This document shows, piece by piece, positions 30,457-37,721 of a DNA stretch of 37,721 nucleotides (positions are counted from its first letter, which is position 1; the number at the start of each line of letters is the position of its first letter). The DNA is from Mycolicibacter algericus DSM 45454. GTDB lineage: Bacteria; Actinomycetota; Actinomycetes; Mycobacteriales; Mycobacteriaceae. Location of the stretch: contig NZ_MVHC01000033.1 in assembly GCF_002086455.1 (NCBI RefSeq), positions 1-37,721 of the forward strand. The letters are read 5' to 3'. The translations under genes and the position numbers were made by a program. The notes beneath the pieces are model-generated. The model did not search any database. It saw only the letters and a program-made list of their open reading frames with translations, and was not told the origin of the DNA.

Positions 30457-33396
30457 TCACGCGCCCTTCTTGTAGGTCGCCTCGAACACGGCATCTTCAA
30501 GCCAGCGTTTGAAACTCTCGTTGTCCTGGAACGCCTTGAAGAGCTGCGTCTCGTCCGAGATCAGACTGAGCATCACCTTGCCGAGCGCCCGGTTCATCTC
30601 GACGCGCGCGTTCACCGGATCATCATTGGCCTGCGCGTTGCGGTACGCCTCGTCCTCGGCAACGATCCGCGGAATCTCTTCAGTGATGCGGCGCTGAATG
30701 CGGTCGGCATCTTCCCACTCGATGTTGCCGAAGTGGTCGTTGAAGCTCTTCAGAATCTCCGACAGTTTCTCCAGCTCGGGTTCGGCTCTATGGCCGCCGC
30801 CGGCGGCAGGAACCGGTTCCAGGGACCCGTCCTCGTCCTCGAGCACGATCTTCATCGCGATCTGCTTCTCAGCACGATATGACTCAAGATCGATGTTCTC
30901 GAGAATCCCTGCGGCAAGGTCATCTTCGGCGGGCGCGGGGAGCTTCGGCACAAGGTTGTCGAGGAAGATCGAGCGCTTCTCCCACTCGACGCTGCCGTAC
31001 GGAAGCACGGCAGACAGGAAGTTGTACGTGCGTAAAAACGCCTTGGCGTCACCCTTGAACTTCACCTGATCGTCTTCGTCGGGCAGCTCGATGTACTCTG
31101 CCACGCACGCATCGAGAACGGGATGGAGTTCATCGGGCCCGGCATCAGCCAAGTAGAGCTTGACGAACGCATCGACGTGTTCGGGCGTATAGATGCCAAA
31201 GCCGTCTAGGTCGTTGATGAGGTCATGCAGCTTGTTGGCGTCGGTCTCTTCCGAGAGCACGGTGGTCCGGTAGTACGGATCGAAGGCGCGCTTGATGGCC
31301 TCTGCGTCGTTCGCGAAGTCGAGCACAAAGGTGTCGTGCTTGGCGGGGTGTGCCCGGTTGAGGCGCGAGAGCGTCTGCACGGCAAGCACTCCCGACAGTG
31401 TCTTGTCGACGTACATCGTGTGCATCAACGGCTCGTCGTAGCCGGTCTGGAACTTGTTAGCCACGACGAGGATTCGGTAGGGGTCCTCTTTGATCTTTCC
31501 AGCAATAGCCGCTGACGGGAAGCCATTCAGACTGGCCTCGGTGACCGCCTCGCCCAGATAGTCGTGTTCGCCGGAGAACGCGACGATGGCCTGATATGGG
31601 CTCTTGCGGGCAGCCAACGCGTCGCGAACGGCGTGGAAGTACTCGATGCAGCGCGGAATCGACGAGGTCACGATCATGGCGCGCGCCTGTCCGCCGATCT
31701 TCTGTTTGGCGATCAGTTGGTCGAGGAAGTGCTCAACCATGATCTGCGCCTTCTGCGCGATCGCGTGCTGGTTGCCTTCGACGTACGCACGCAGCTTCTT
31801 CGAGGCTCGCTTAGCGTCGAATTCTGGGTCATCGGCGACGGTCTTCATCAGCTTGTAGTAACTGCCGACCGGGGTGTAGCTCGCCAGCACGTCCATGATG
31901 AAGCCCTCTTGGATGGCCTGTTTCATCGTGTAAGAGTGGAACGGCTTGTACCCGACTGTGCCGTCAGGATTCGCAACCGGTTCTCCGAACATCTGGAGGG
32001 TCTTGTTCTTCGGCGTTGCGGTGAACGCGAAGTAGCTCGCGTTGGGCAACATCTTCTTGCTGTCGATGATCGCGTTGATCTGGTCCTCGAATGTGACCTC
32101 TTCCTCCTCGGAAGTCTCTACCCTAGCGAGTGCACGCGAGACCGCCGCCGACGTCTTGGAGCCCTGCGAAGAATGCGCCTCGTCGATCACGATGGCAAAG
32201 GTGCGGTCGCGGTGACCCGCCCCGATGTCGTCAAGGATGTAGGGAAACTTCTGCACCGTGGTGATGATGATCTTTTTGCCAGCAGTGATCGCGCGGCGTA
32301 GATCACCAGATTTGTCGGCATGCTTCACCGTGGAACCGACCTGCATGAACGCTTTGATCGTCTGGGTGAGCTGGTTGTCCAGGATGATCCGGTCGGTCAC
32401 GACGATGATGGAATCGAATGCCACTTTGTCGGCGTGGGTGGTTTCGGTGAGCTGGTGGGTGAGCCAGGCGATCGAGTTCGACTTGCCGCTGCCAGCTGAG
32501 TGCTGAATCAAATATTTCTGCCCGGCGCCACGTGCGGCGACGTCGGCGAGAAGGTTACGTACGACGTCGAGCTGGTGGAAGCGGGGGAAGATCGCCTTGC
32601 ACGACTTCCTGCCGGTTTTCGGGTCCTTCTCCTCAACGATGTGGGCGTAATTCTCGATGATCCCGGCGAGGCTGGCCGGTACCAGGATGCGCCGCCACAG
32701 GTAGTCGGTCTTGATGCCGTCGGGGTTGGGCGGGTTGCCCGCGCCATCGTCGTAGCCCTGATCGAAGGGGAGGAACCATGACGACTTGCCCTTGAGTTCG
32801 GTGCAGAACTTCACTCGCTGGTCATCGACGGCGAAGTGTGCGATGGTTCGCCCGAATCTAAACAGCGGGTCACGCGGGTCACGGTCGCGCTGGTATTGCT
32901 CGACAGCATCCTCCACGGTCTGTTTGGTGATGTTGTTCTTCAACTCGAAGGTGAAGATCGGGAGTCCATTGACGAAGGCGACGAGGTCGACCGCGTCGCC
33001 AGGCTTGCTGATGCTGTGGTGCACCTGCCGAGTGACTGCGAAGCGGTTGCCCGCGAACAACTCTGCAGCCTTGGCGTTGCCATCGGTCGGCGTCGGGTAA
33101 TAGAGGTCGAGATGGTGGCCGAGGTGGTCGACACCGTTGCGGAGCAGATGCACGACGCCACGCTTGGTGATCTCGCCTTGGAGCCGGGCAAGGAACTTGT
33201 GACGGGCCGGCGAATCCGCAACAAGCCCAAGTGGCTCAACGTGATTCGGCTGGGTTTCTCCGACAAATGCCGCCAGCTCACCGATGTCGAGGGCGTACGA
33301 GGCGTTGAAGTCGCCAGGCTTGCCCTCGATCCAGCCGCCATCGGTCATCTGGTCGACGATGAGTGCTTCCAAGCTCTCTTCGTTGAGTCGCCGCAC
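30457..33396 (-). CDS. hsdR: Type I restriction enzyme, R subunit (HsdR)
   Basis: This is the 979-residue motor-nuclease subunit of a Type I restriction enzyme. The N-terminal endonuclease domain has Asp137 (DAVDLVAF), Glu151 and Lys153 (FTFELKNN), the PD-ExK set. The SF2 helicase follows with Walker A SAGSGKS (300-306), DEAH (405-408) and FTATP (458-462), then QTGYDEP and a Q-TLSRLNR helicase motif VI region. The C-terminal part would bind HsdM/HsdS. The GTG start is one base past the higA TGA, so its translation is coupled to higA. It needs HsdM2S to cut, and hsdM is broken here. The bases look less GC-rich than the core genes, as expected of acquired DNA. Confidence 0.95.
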   Translation of the reverse strand: MRRLNEESLEALIVDQMTDGGWIEGKPGDFNASYALDIGELAAFVGETQPNHVEPLGLVADSPARHKFLARLQGEITKRGVVHLLRNGVDHLGHHLDLYYPTPTDGNAKAAELFAGNRFAVTRQVHHSISKPGDAVDLVAFVNGLPIFTFELKNNITKQTVEDAVEQYQRDRDPRDPLFRFGRTIAHFAVDDQRVKFCTELKGKSSWFLPFDQGYDDGAGNPPNPDGIKTDYLWRRILVPASLAGIIENYAHIVEEKDPKTGRKSCKAIFPRFHQLDVVRNLLADVAARGAGQKYLIQHSAGSGKSNSIAWLTHQLTETTHADKVAFDSIIVVTDRIILDNQLTQTIKAFMQVGSTVKHADKSGDLRRAITAGKKIIITTVQKFPYILDDIGAGHRDRTFAIVIDEAHSSQGSKTSAAVSRALARVETSEEEEVTFEDQINAIIDSKKMLPNASYFAFTATPKNKTLQMFGEPVANPDGTVGYKPFHSYTMKQAIQEGFIMDVLASYTPVGSYYKLMKTVADDPEFDAKRASKKLRAYVEGNQHAIAQKAQIMVEHFLDQLIAKQKIGGQARAMIVTSSIPRCIEYFHAVRDALAARKSPYQAIVAFSGEHDYLGEAVTEASLNGFPSAAIAGKIKEDPYRILVVANKFQTGYDEPLMHTMYVDKTLSGVLAVQTLSRLNRAHPAKHDTFVLDFANDAEAIKRAFDPYYRTTVLSEETDANKLHDLINDLDGFGIYTPEHVDAFVKLYLADAGPDELHPVLDACVAEYIELPDEDDQVKFKGDAKAFLRTYNFLSAVLPYGSVEWEKRSIFLDNLVPKLPAPAEDDLAAGILENIDLESYRAEKQIAMKIVLEDEDGSLEPVPAAGGGHRAEPELEKLSEILKSFNDHFGNIEWEDADRIQRRITEEIPRIVAEDEAYRNAQANDDPVNARVEMNRALGKVMLSLISDETQLFKAFQDNESFKRWLEDAVFEATYKKGA

Positions 33397-33397
33397 G

Positions 33398-34474
33398 TCA
33401 TTCCCCCGTCCCGGCGCCCCACTCCAGGGTGATTCTCAATTCGTGGCCCCACTTGAAATCGCCGGTAAGACGTTGGGCCTGGCCGAGCACGATGCTCGGC
33501 GCAATGCCGAGTTCACCGGCAAGTTCGCGTACCGCAGTGATGTTGCGGCCGGTGGGCAGCCGGTCCCGGTAAGCCTGCGGTACGAAAGTTCGTGAAGCGA
33601 ACTCGTCGGCTTCGCCTTCGGCCGTATCGTGCGTGCCGTCCTTGCCCTGGAAAAAGACTGTCTTGTGGCCGTGCAACAGCACATGACCGAGTTCGTGGAA
33701 GATGGTGAACCAGAGCTGATCGTCCTTCTTGCCGCGTACGGAGAGTTGCACGACGGGATGTCCGGCAATCCACCGGGTTGCGCCATGCACGCCAAAACCC
33801 GGGATCGGCGGGATCAGGCACAGCGCAACACCGACGTCCCGCAACTTGGCTTCGGCCTCGGCAATCGCCGCAACCGGGTTCGGCTTCGCCGTCAGCGCGC
33901 GCAACTGCGGGATCAGTGCTTCGAGTGCGGCCTGGTCGAAGTCGGGCAGATCGTCGATCTTGGCCAGTCGTTCCCCGAGCGCGAGCCACGTCGCGCGCTC
34001 GTAGGTTTTGTCGGTTTCGAGCGCGGCCTTGCGGTAGGCGACCTTGGCGTGCACCCAGGTTGCCTCAAACGCGTCGAGGTGGCCGATGCCGAGAATCGGC
34101 AGGAGTTCACGGACTGTTCCCGCCTTGTCACGGGTCGGCGCCGTGATGAACTTCCACTTGCGCAGGTATCCGAGCGGAAAGCACTTGGCCTGCTCGTACT
34201 GTTCGGTGAGTTCGTCTTCCTCCGCGAGGCGAGCCAGGTCCTCGCGATACCCAGCCTCGAAACGATTCCAGATCCGAGCGGGGATACCCGTGACCCGCTC
34301 CAACCCGAGCGCGACGGTCGCCGACAGCGGCGCCTTACCCGACAGCAGCTCCGAGACATGCTTGGGGGTGACGTCGAGGCGGCGCGCCAGCTCGGCGGCG
34401 TTGATGCCGTGCTCGTCGAGCCACTCCTGGATGTGCTCTCCGGGAGCAACGGCGTAATTCGGTAGGGTGGTCAT
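33398..34474 (-). CDS. higA: HigA-type antitoxin/regulator fused to an ImmA/IrrE-like HEXXH metallopeptidase
   Basis: The 358-residue protein has an N-terminal helix-turn-helix of the HigA/XRE type (residues about 11-70: PGEHIQEWLDEHGINAAELARRLDVTPKHVSELLSGKAPL). A long middle of unclear fold follows, then a C-terminal peptidase domain with H260-E-L-G-H264 and a likely third ligand at Glu288 or Asp290 in EGEADEFA. IrrE/ImmA proteins cleave repressors in the DNA-damage response. A fused repressor-peptidase could cut itself or its partner under stress; that is inference. The ATG at 34474 has GGGAG about 7 nt upstream. It is 31 nt after higB and is followed by hsdR one base later. It likely binds the palindrome at 34808-34826. 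Confidence 0.88.
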   Translation of the reverse strand: MTTLPNYAVAPGEHIQEWLDEHGINAAELARRLDVTPKHVSELLSGKAPLSATVALGLERVTGIPARIWNRFEAGYREDLARLAEEDELTEQYEQAKCFPLGYLRKWKFITAPTRDKAGTVRELLPILGIGHLDAFEATWVHAKVAYRKAALETDKTYERATWLALGERLAKIDDLPDFDQAALEALIPQLRALTAKPNPVAAIAEAEAKLRDVGVALCLIPPIPGFGVHGATRWIAGHPVVQLSVRGKKDDQLWFTIFHELGHVLLHGHKTVFFQGKDGTHDTAEGEADEFASRTFVPQAYRDRLPTGRNITAVRELAGELGIAPSIVLGQAQRLTGDFKWGHELRITLEWGAGTGE

Positions 34475-34505
34475 GGTTGGCTCCCTTCGTGCGTGGTGGT
34501 GGTTG

Positions 34506-34805
34506 TCAACGTTTGTGGTAGTCGGTGATCTCAACGACGAGAACCGTAGTGGTTCCGCCGTCGTCGGGGCTGACGACGAGCCGCCAGTTCGCGGTCAGCC
34601 GGCCCGACCACTGTCCGGCCCGGTCGCCGGTCAGTTCTTCCCATCTGCCCGCAAAAAACAGCAGGTCGGCCATCTCGGACGCCCGACGCAGTTCATCGAT
34701 ACGCAGACGCAGCGCCTTCGATACCTGCGCGCCGAGCTTGCGCTGCATGTAGCGCTTGTCGGTGCATCGGCGTTCCAGCTCGTTGTCCGCATACCGCAAC
34801 TCCAT
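34506..34805 (-). CDS. higB: HigB-like toxin (RelE superfamily)
   Basis: The 99-residue basic protein has the RelE/HigB pattern: MELRYADNELERRCTDKRYMQRKLG, then LRLRIDELRRASEMADLLFF, and WRLVVSPDDGGTTTVLVVEITDYHKR with the terminal strand and Tyr-His-Lys. HigB toxins cleave mRNA on translating ribosomes. It precedes higA (toxin first, as usual for this family). The ATG at 34805 lies just after the operator palindrome, in which AGG may serve as ribosome binding site. The module sits inside the hsd locus between hsdS and hsdR. Confidence 0.85.
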   Translation of the reverse strand: MELRYADNELERRCTDKRYMQRKLGAQVSKALRLRIDELRRASEMADLLFFAGRWEELTGDRAGQWSGRLTANWRLVVSPDDGGTTTVLVVEITDYHKR

Positions 34806-34807
34806 AA

Positions 34808-34826
34808 TGTTACCTAAATCGTAACA
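34808..34826. promoter_or_regulatory. Operator-like palindrome over the higB promoter
   Basis: TGTTAC and GTAACA form perfect 6-bp arms around 7 nt. It lies 2 nt before the higB start codon (minus strand) and covers both the TACGAT hexamer and the AGG. It is typical of a HigA autoregulation site. It would give higB-higA-hsdR a promoter separate from hsdM-hsdS. Confidence 0.55.
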
Positions 34827-34855
34827 CTCTTGGCGTAGTCAGGGAAGGCGTGGCC

Positions 34856-36226
34856 TCAGTCATCACAGTCCTCCGCGACCTCCTCCAACTCGTCATCGGA
34901 GTCCGCAGCAAGATCGGCGACCGCCTCGGGAGCGGCCGGCAGGGTCGCCGCGATCGCCCGGACGTCGACCTGGCCGGTCACCACGTCGGCGACCAGCCGC
35001 CTGCGGAATTCTTGGAGGAGGCTAACTTCGCAGCCTGCGCGATCTGCTGCCATCAATATCGGCTTGGCCTGGCGTGCCAACGCATCCACCACTCCGCGTT
35101 GAACGTCGAGAGTCGGAACGGGAACACGCAAACCTTTGATATGAGCTTGCGCAAGCTTAGGCATCGTGTCACTTGACCCACGCGCTGACGACTCAATCTG
35201 CGACCGCACACGACGGGTTCTCAGCAGGACGGATGCGTACTCAGGACTAAGAAAATCCTCTAACGGAACCAACCGATAGATCAGATCCGACATGAATGTT
35301 CTCGGTCTTACGCCACTGACCACCGCCACATCACCGACACGATCGCGAGTGTTCGACCGGGTCATAAGGAGATCCCCGTCACGGAGCTCAAGTCCGGCCG
35401 GTACGGCCAGATCAGGGTCAACAGGCTTGAGGGCATCTGCGACGAAAGTCCCACGGTTCACAGCCGACAACGACAACACTGCCCACTGGTTTTTGGCCAA
35501 GTCCCCTTCTACAGCCGTCGGACTCATCCCCTGTTCGATACGGCGCAAAGCACGCCCCAGGAGCGGCTCCGCGGTACCTGTCGGCAGGTCACTTATCGCG
35601 ACATCTGCCTGCGTACGGATCTGCTCTTCGAGAAGTGCGATGAGTCGACGCTTGGCCGTGATGGCCTTGTCGATCCGGGCGTTCGCGTGGGAGAGGTACT
35701 TCACGATCGCCGCCTGCTCATCCGCCGGTGGCACCGGGAAGCGGATCATCTTGAAGTGCTCCGGCCGAAGACTCCACTGGTCCGAAGTGATGCCGTATGA
35801 CCAACGCTCAGCTTCCTTTGCGAACATCGGTGTCCGGACAATGTGGTGGAAATAGTCGGTGAGATCAGACCTCGGTGTCATCACGATGTACGCGGGGCTA
35901 ACGATCCCCCGATACGCCGACCCACCCGCGGCACCCTGCCATGCGCGCATCTTGTTGTAGACAACGTCACCGGGTTCGACAAGCTTGTACTTGGACTTGT
36001 CGAGATTCGATGAGTCCTTCTTTGCGGTTGACGAAAGCAGATCAGCTTGGCGGATGACACCTCGTCCAATCGTCACTGACAGCATCTGCTCATCTACGAA
36101 ACCAGGTTCCTTCCGCTCGGAAAAGATCGTCCGTGCAGGCTTCCAGCTCCAGCCGGCAGGAACTTCAGCGAGCCAGTCACCAGCGGGCGTGTACGCACCA
36201 TAGCGCGGCAGATCGTGAAACATCAT
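34856..36226 (-). CDS. hsdS: Type I restriction enzyme, specificity subunit (HsdS)
   Basis: The 456-residue protein has two target recognition domains separated by conserved helical segments. The first has VPAGWSWKPARTIFSERKEPG and ends RFPVPPADEQAAIVKYLSHANARIDKAITAKRRLIALLEEQ; the second ends LRVPVPTLDVQRGVVDALARQ and LLQEFRRRLVADVVTGQVDVR. The acidic C-terminal tail (AADSDDELEEVAEDCDD) is unusual in my view. The start overlaps the hsdM stop (ATGA), so the two are co-translated. A specificity cannot be read from sequence. The DNA is less GC-rich than its surroundings. The hsdS end is 50 nt from higB. Confidence 0.93.
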   Translation of the reverse strand: MMFHDLPRYGAYTPAGDWLAEVPAGWSWKPARTIFSERKEPGFVDEQMLSVTIGRGVIRQADLLSSTAKKDSSNLDKSKYKLVEPGDVVYNKMRAWQGAAGGSAYRGIVSPAYIVMTPRSDLTDYFHHIVRTPMFAKEAERWSYGITSDQWSLRPEHFKMIRFPVPPADEQAAIVKYLSHANARIDKAITAKRRLIALLEEQIRTQADVAISDLPTGTAEPLLGRALRRIEQGMSPTAVEGDLAKNQWAVLSLSAVNRGTFVADALKPVDPDLAVPAGLELRDGDLLMTRSNTRDRVGDVAVVSGVRPRTFMSDLIYRLVPLEDFLSPEYASVLLRTRRVRSQIESSARGSSDTMPKLAQAHIKGLRVPVPTLDVQRGVVDALARQAKPILMAADRAGCEVSLLQEFRRRLVADVVTGQVDVRAIAATLPAAPEAVADLAADSDDELEEVAEDCDD

Positions 36227-37644
36227 TCCTCGCCCGCGATCTCGGCGATCAGGTCCTCGGTCTCGGCCTCCAGTGCGCGGATGTCAGCCTGAATCTCGGC
36301 GAGTGTCCGCATGGGCGTGGGCCTGTAAAAGTGTCGGGTGAAGGAGATCTCGTAGCCGATCTTCGTCTTCGATTCGTCGATCCACGCATCGGGAGCGTAC
36401 GGGGTTACCTCACGGCGGAAGAACGCCTCGATGCCGTCCGCGAATTCACCGGGCGGCTCGATGAGCGGCACCTGCTCGGTGTCGCGCAGTTCGGTGTCGG
36501 GCTCGTACTCGACTACGCGGTTGCGGCCGTCGATCACGACCTCGTAGCGGCCATGCAGCGGATCGGGTGTAGCAGCGAATGGCAGCGTCTTCTTGATGAT
36601 CGGCGGCGCGGACTCGTCGCGAATGCCGTCTTCTTTGAGCGCCTTGATCTCCTTGGCGGTGTAGACCTTGTGCCGGTCGACACCTCGGATGCGCAGCGGA
36701 CGCTCAACGGTGATCTTGGAGTAGCCGAAGTCGATGCCGTCGAACACTTTCGAGTGGTCGGGGTCGCCGTACTCGTCGAAGGCCTTGAACGCGTCGAGCA
36801 CCTTGTCGGCATCGGAGGTACTGATCTCGACACCCTTTTCGCCGAGGTTCTTGCGCAGCGGGGTGGACCATGCGGTGGCGTCGATGAGCTGCACCTTGCC
36901 CTTCCGGCGCTCCTCCTTGCGGTTGGAGAGCACCCAAATGTAGGTGGCGATGCCGGTGTTGTAGAACATCTTCAGCGGCAACGCGACAATCGCTTCCAAC
37001 CAATCGTTTTCGATGATCCAGCGGCGCATGTTGCTCTCGCCCTGGCCCGCATCGCCGGTGAACAGTGACGAGCCGTTGTGCACCGAAGCGATCCGTGAGC
37101 CGCGCGGCGTGTCCCGCTTCATCTTCGAGATCAGATTTGCGAGGAACATCAGCTGACCGTCGCTGCTGCGGGTGACGAGCGAGTATTCGCTGTCGCCGTC
37201 GTGGGTGACGACGAAGCGCGGATCGATGATCTTCTTCGCACCACCGAGGCGGTCTTGGTCGGCCTTCCAGCTCTTGCCGTACGGCGGGTTGGAGAGCATG
37301 AAGTCGAACTCCTGGCCCGCGAAGGCATCGTTCGACAGCGTCGAATACTCCGGACCGCCTTTGACGTTGTCGGCGGCGGAGCCTTCGCCTTTGAGAATCA
37401 GATCTGCTTTGGCGATCGCGTAGGTCTCGGCGTTGATCTCCTGGCCGTAGAGATGCGTGGAGATCTTCTTGCCCGCAGGCTCGGTGAGGTGTTTGAGGGT
37501 GTCTTCGGCGACGGTGAGCATGCCGCCGGTTCCCATCGCACCGTCATACAAGCGGTAGGTGCCCGACGGGATCTCATCGGCGATCGGCTCGAAGATCAAC
37601 CGGGTCATCAGCCGGACTGCGTCGCGAGGAGTCCAGTGCTCGCC
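36223..37644 (-). pseudogene. hsdM: Type I modification methyltransferase (HsdM), 5' end cut off by IS6110-like element
   Basis: This is the C-terminal 473 residues of an N6-adenine DNA methyltransferase. The first codons, reading from 37644, encode GEHWTPRDAVRLMTRLIFEP, the start of the Type I MTase catalytic core. The SAM motif is DGAMGTGGML and the adenine-MTase motif is NPPY (SNPPYGKSW). The N-terminal HsdM_N domain (about 100-150 residues) should precede it, but the IS terminus starts at 37645. A frame from ATG 37608 exists but lacks that domain. The stop overlaps the hsdS start. Activity is doubtful; if the 5' part lies beyond the IS, the gene is simply interrupted. Confidence 0.85.
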
Positions 37645-37721
37645 TGAATCCCCCCGGTGAGTCCGGAGGCTCCACTTCTTGTGAAGGATGGAGTCATGTC
37701 AGAAGGTTCTCCGCGTAGGTA
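37645..37721 (+). mobile_element. IS6110-like element (IS3 family), left terminus
   Basis: The 28-bp terminal repeat at 37645-37672 begins TGAATCCCCCCGGTGAGTCC and ends GGAGGCTC, close to the IS6110 terminal repeats as I know them. The following leader, CTTCTTG, GGATGGAGTC and then ATG, copies the IS6110 layout before orfA. The element continues past the window. It lies inside hsdM, with orfA pointing away from it. Target duplication cannot be checked here. Confidence 0.75.
37696..37721 (+). CDS. IS6110-like OrfA transposase, first codons (3' truncated by window)
   Basis: The ATG begins MSEGSPRR, close to the MSGGSSRRY start of IS6110 OrfA as I recall it. In that family orfA encodes a helix-turn-helix protein joined by -1 frameshifting to the DDE transposase OrfB. 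Only 8 full codons are in the window, so the call rests on the shared leader and terminal repeat. Confidence 0.6.

Noticed and set aside
37201..37647. Plus-strand frame opposite hsdM at the right edge
   Set aside because: Shadow of hsdM; no family signature.
1..37721. The two edge IS fragments as one element in two copies
   Set aside because: The left one has an IS407/IS2-like OrfB and ends in CCCCTCA; the right one has an IS6110-type terminal repeat and leader. They differ.

Overview
This is a high-GC actinobacterial chromosome segment, almost certainly a mycobacterium. The backbone follows the Mycobacterium tuberculosis Rv2901c to Rv2923c neighbourhood (DUF2469, rnhB, lepB, rplS, lppW, trmD, rimM, KH protein, rpsP, Rv2910c-like, dacB2, amidohydrolase, ffh, then ftsY, smc, acyP and an OsmC-like gene). 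It also carries the mycobacterial hallmarks PE-PPE hydrolase and PGRS repeat. I cannot name the species. The orthologue statements rest on recalled family sequences, not on a search.

Layout. 1-1763: the 3' end of an IS3-family element abutting a PE-PPE hydrolase gene that has lost its 5' end. 1797-8664: housekeeping genes, mostly on the minus strand. They include two ribosomal-protein transcription units (rplS, and rpsP-KH-rimM-trmD) separated by lppW on the plus strand; the two units appear to share one promoter design. 8712-12237: dacB2, amidohydrolase and ffh. 12274-22643: an accessory block between ffh and ftsY, where M. tuberculosis has glnD-glnB-amt. It holds a FAD oxidoreductase, a divergent TetR regulator plus enoyl-CoA hydratase/isomerase, a secreted PGRS protein and a secreted PE-PPE hydrolase in a probable operon, an SDR, a methyltransferase, a small membrane protein, a NUDIX hydrolase and a GH6 cellulase. 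22702-28951: ftsY, a Uma2-family gene facing smc, smc, acyP and the OsmC-like gene. 28990-30399: a DJ-1/PfpI protein and an LmbE/PIG-L deacetylase.

30457-37721: a Type I restriction-modification locus on the minus strand in the order hsdM, hsdS, higB, higA, hsdR. The antitoxin-like higA product is fused to an ImmA/IrrE-type HEXXH metallopeptidase, and a palindrome sits over the higB start region. hsdM is cut at 37645 by the left end of an IS6110-like element that runs off the window, so methylation, and probably the whole system, is likely inactive in this strain.

Many genes appear to use leaderless promoters, with a TANNNT hexamer 6-8 nt before the start codon (GNAT gene, lepB, dacB2, ffh, TetR, SDR, small membrane protein, smc). 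I see no tRNA, rRNA or CRISPR array.
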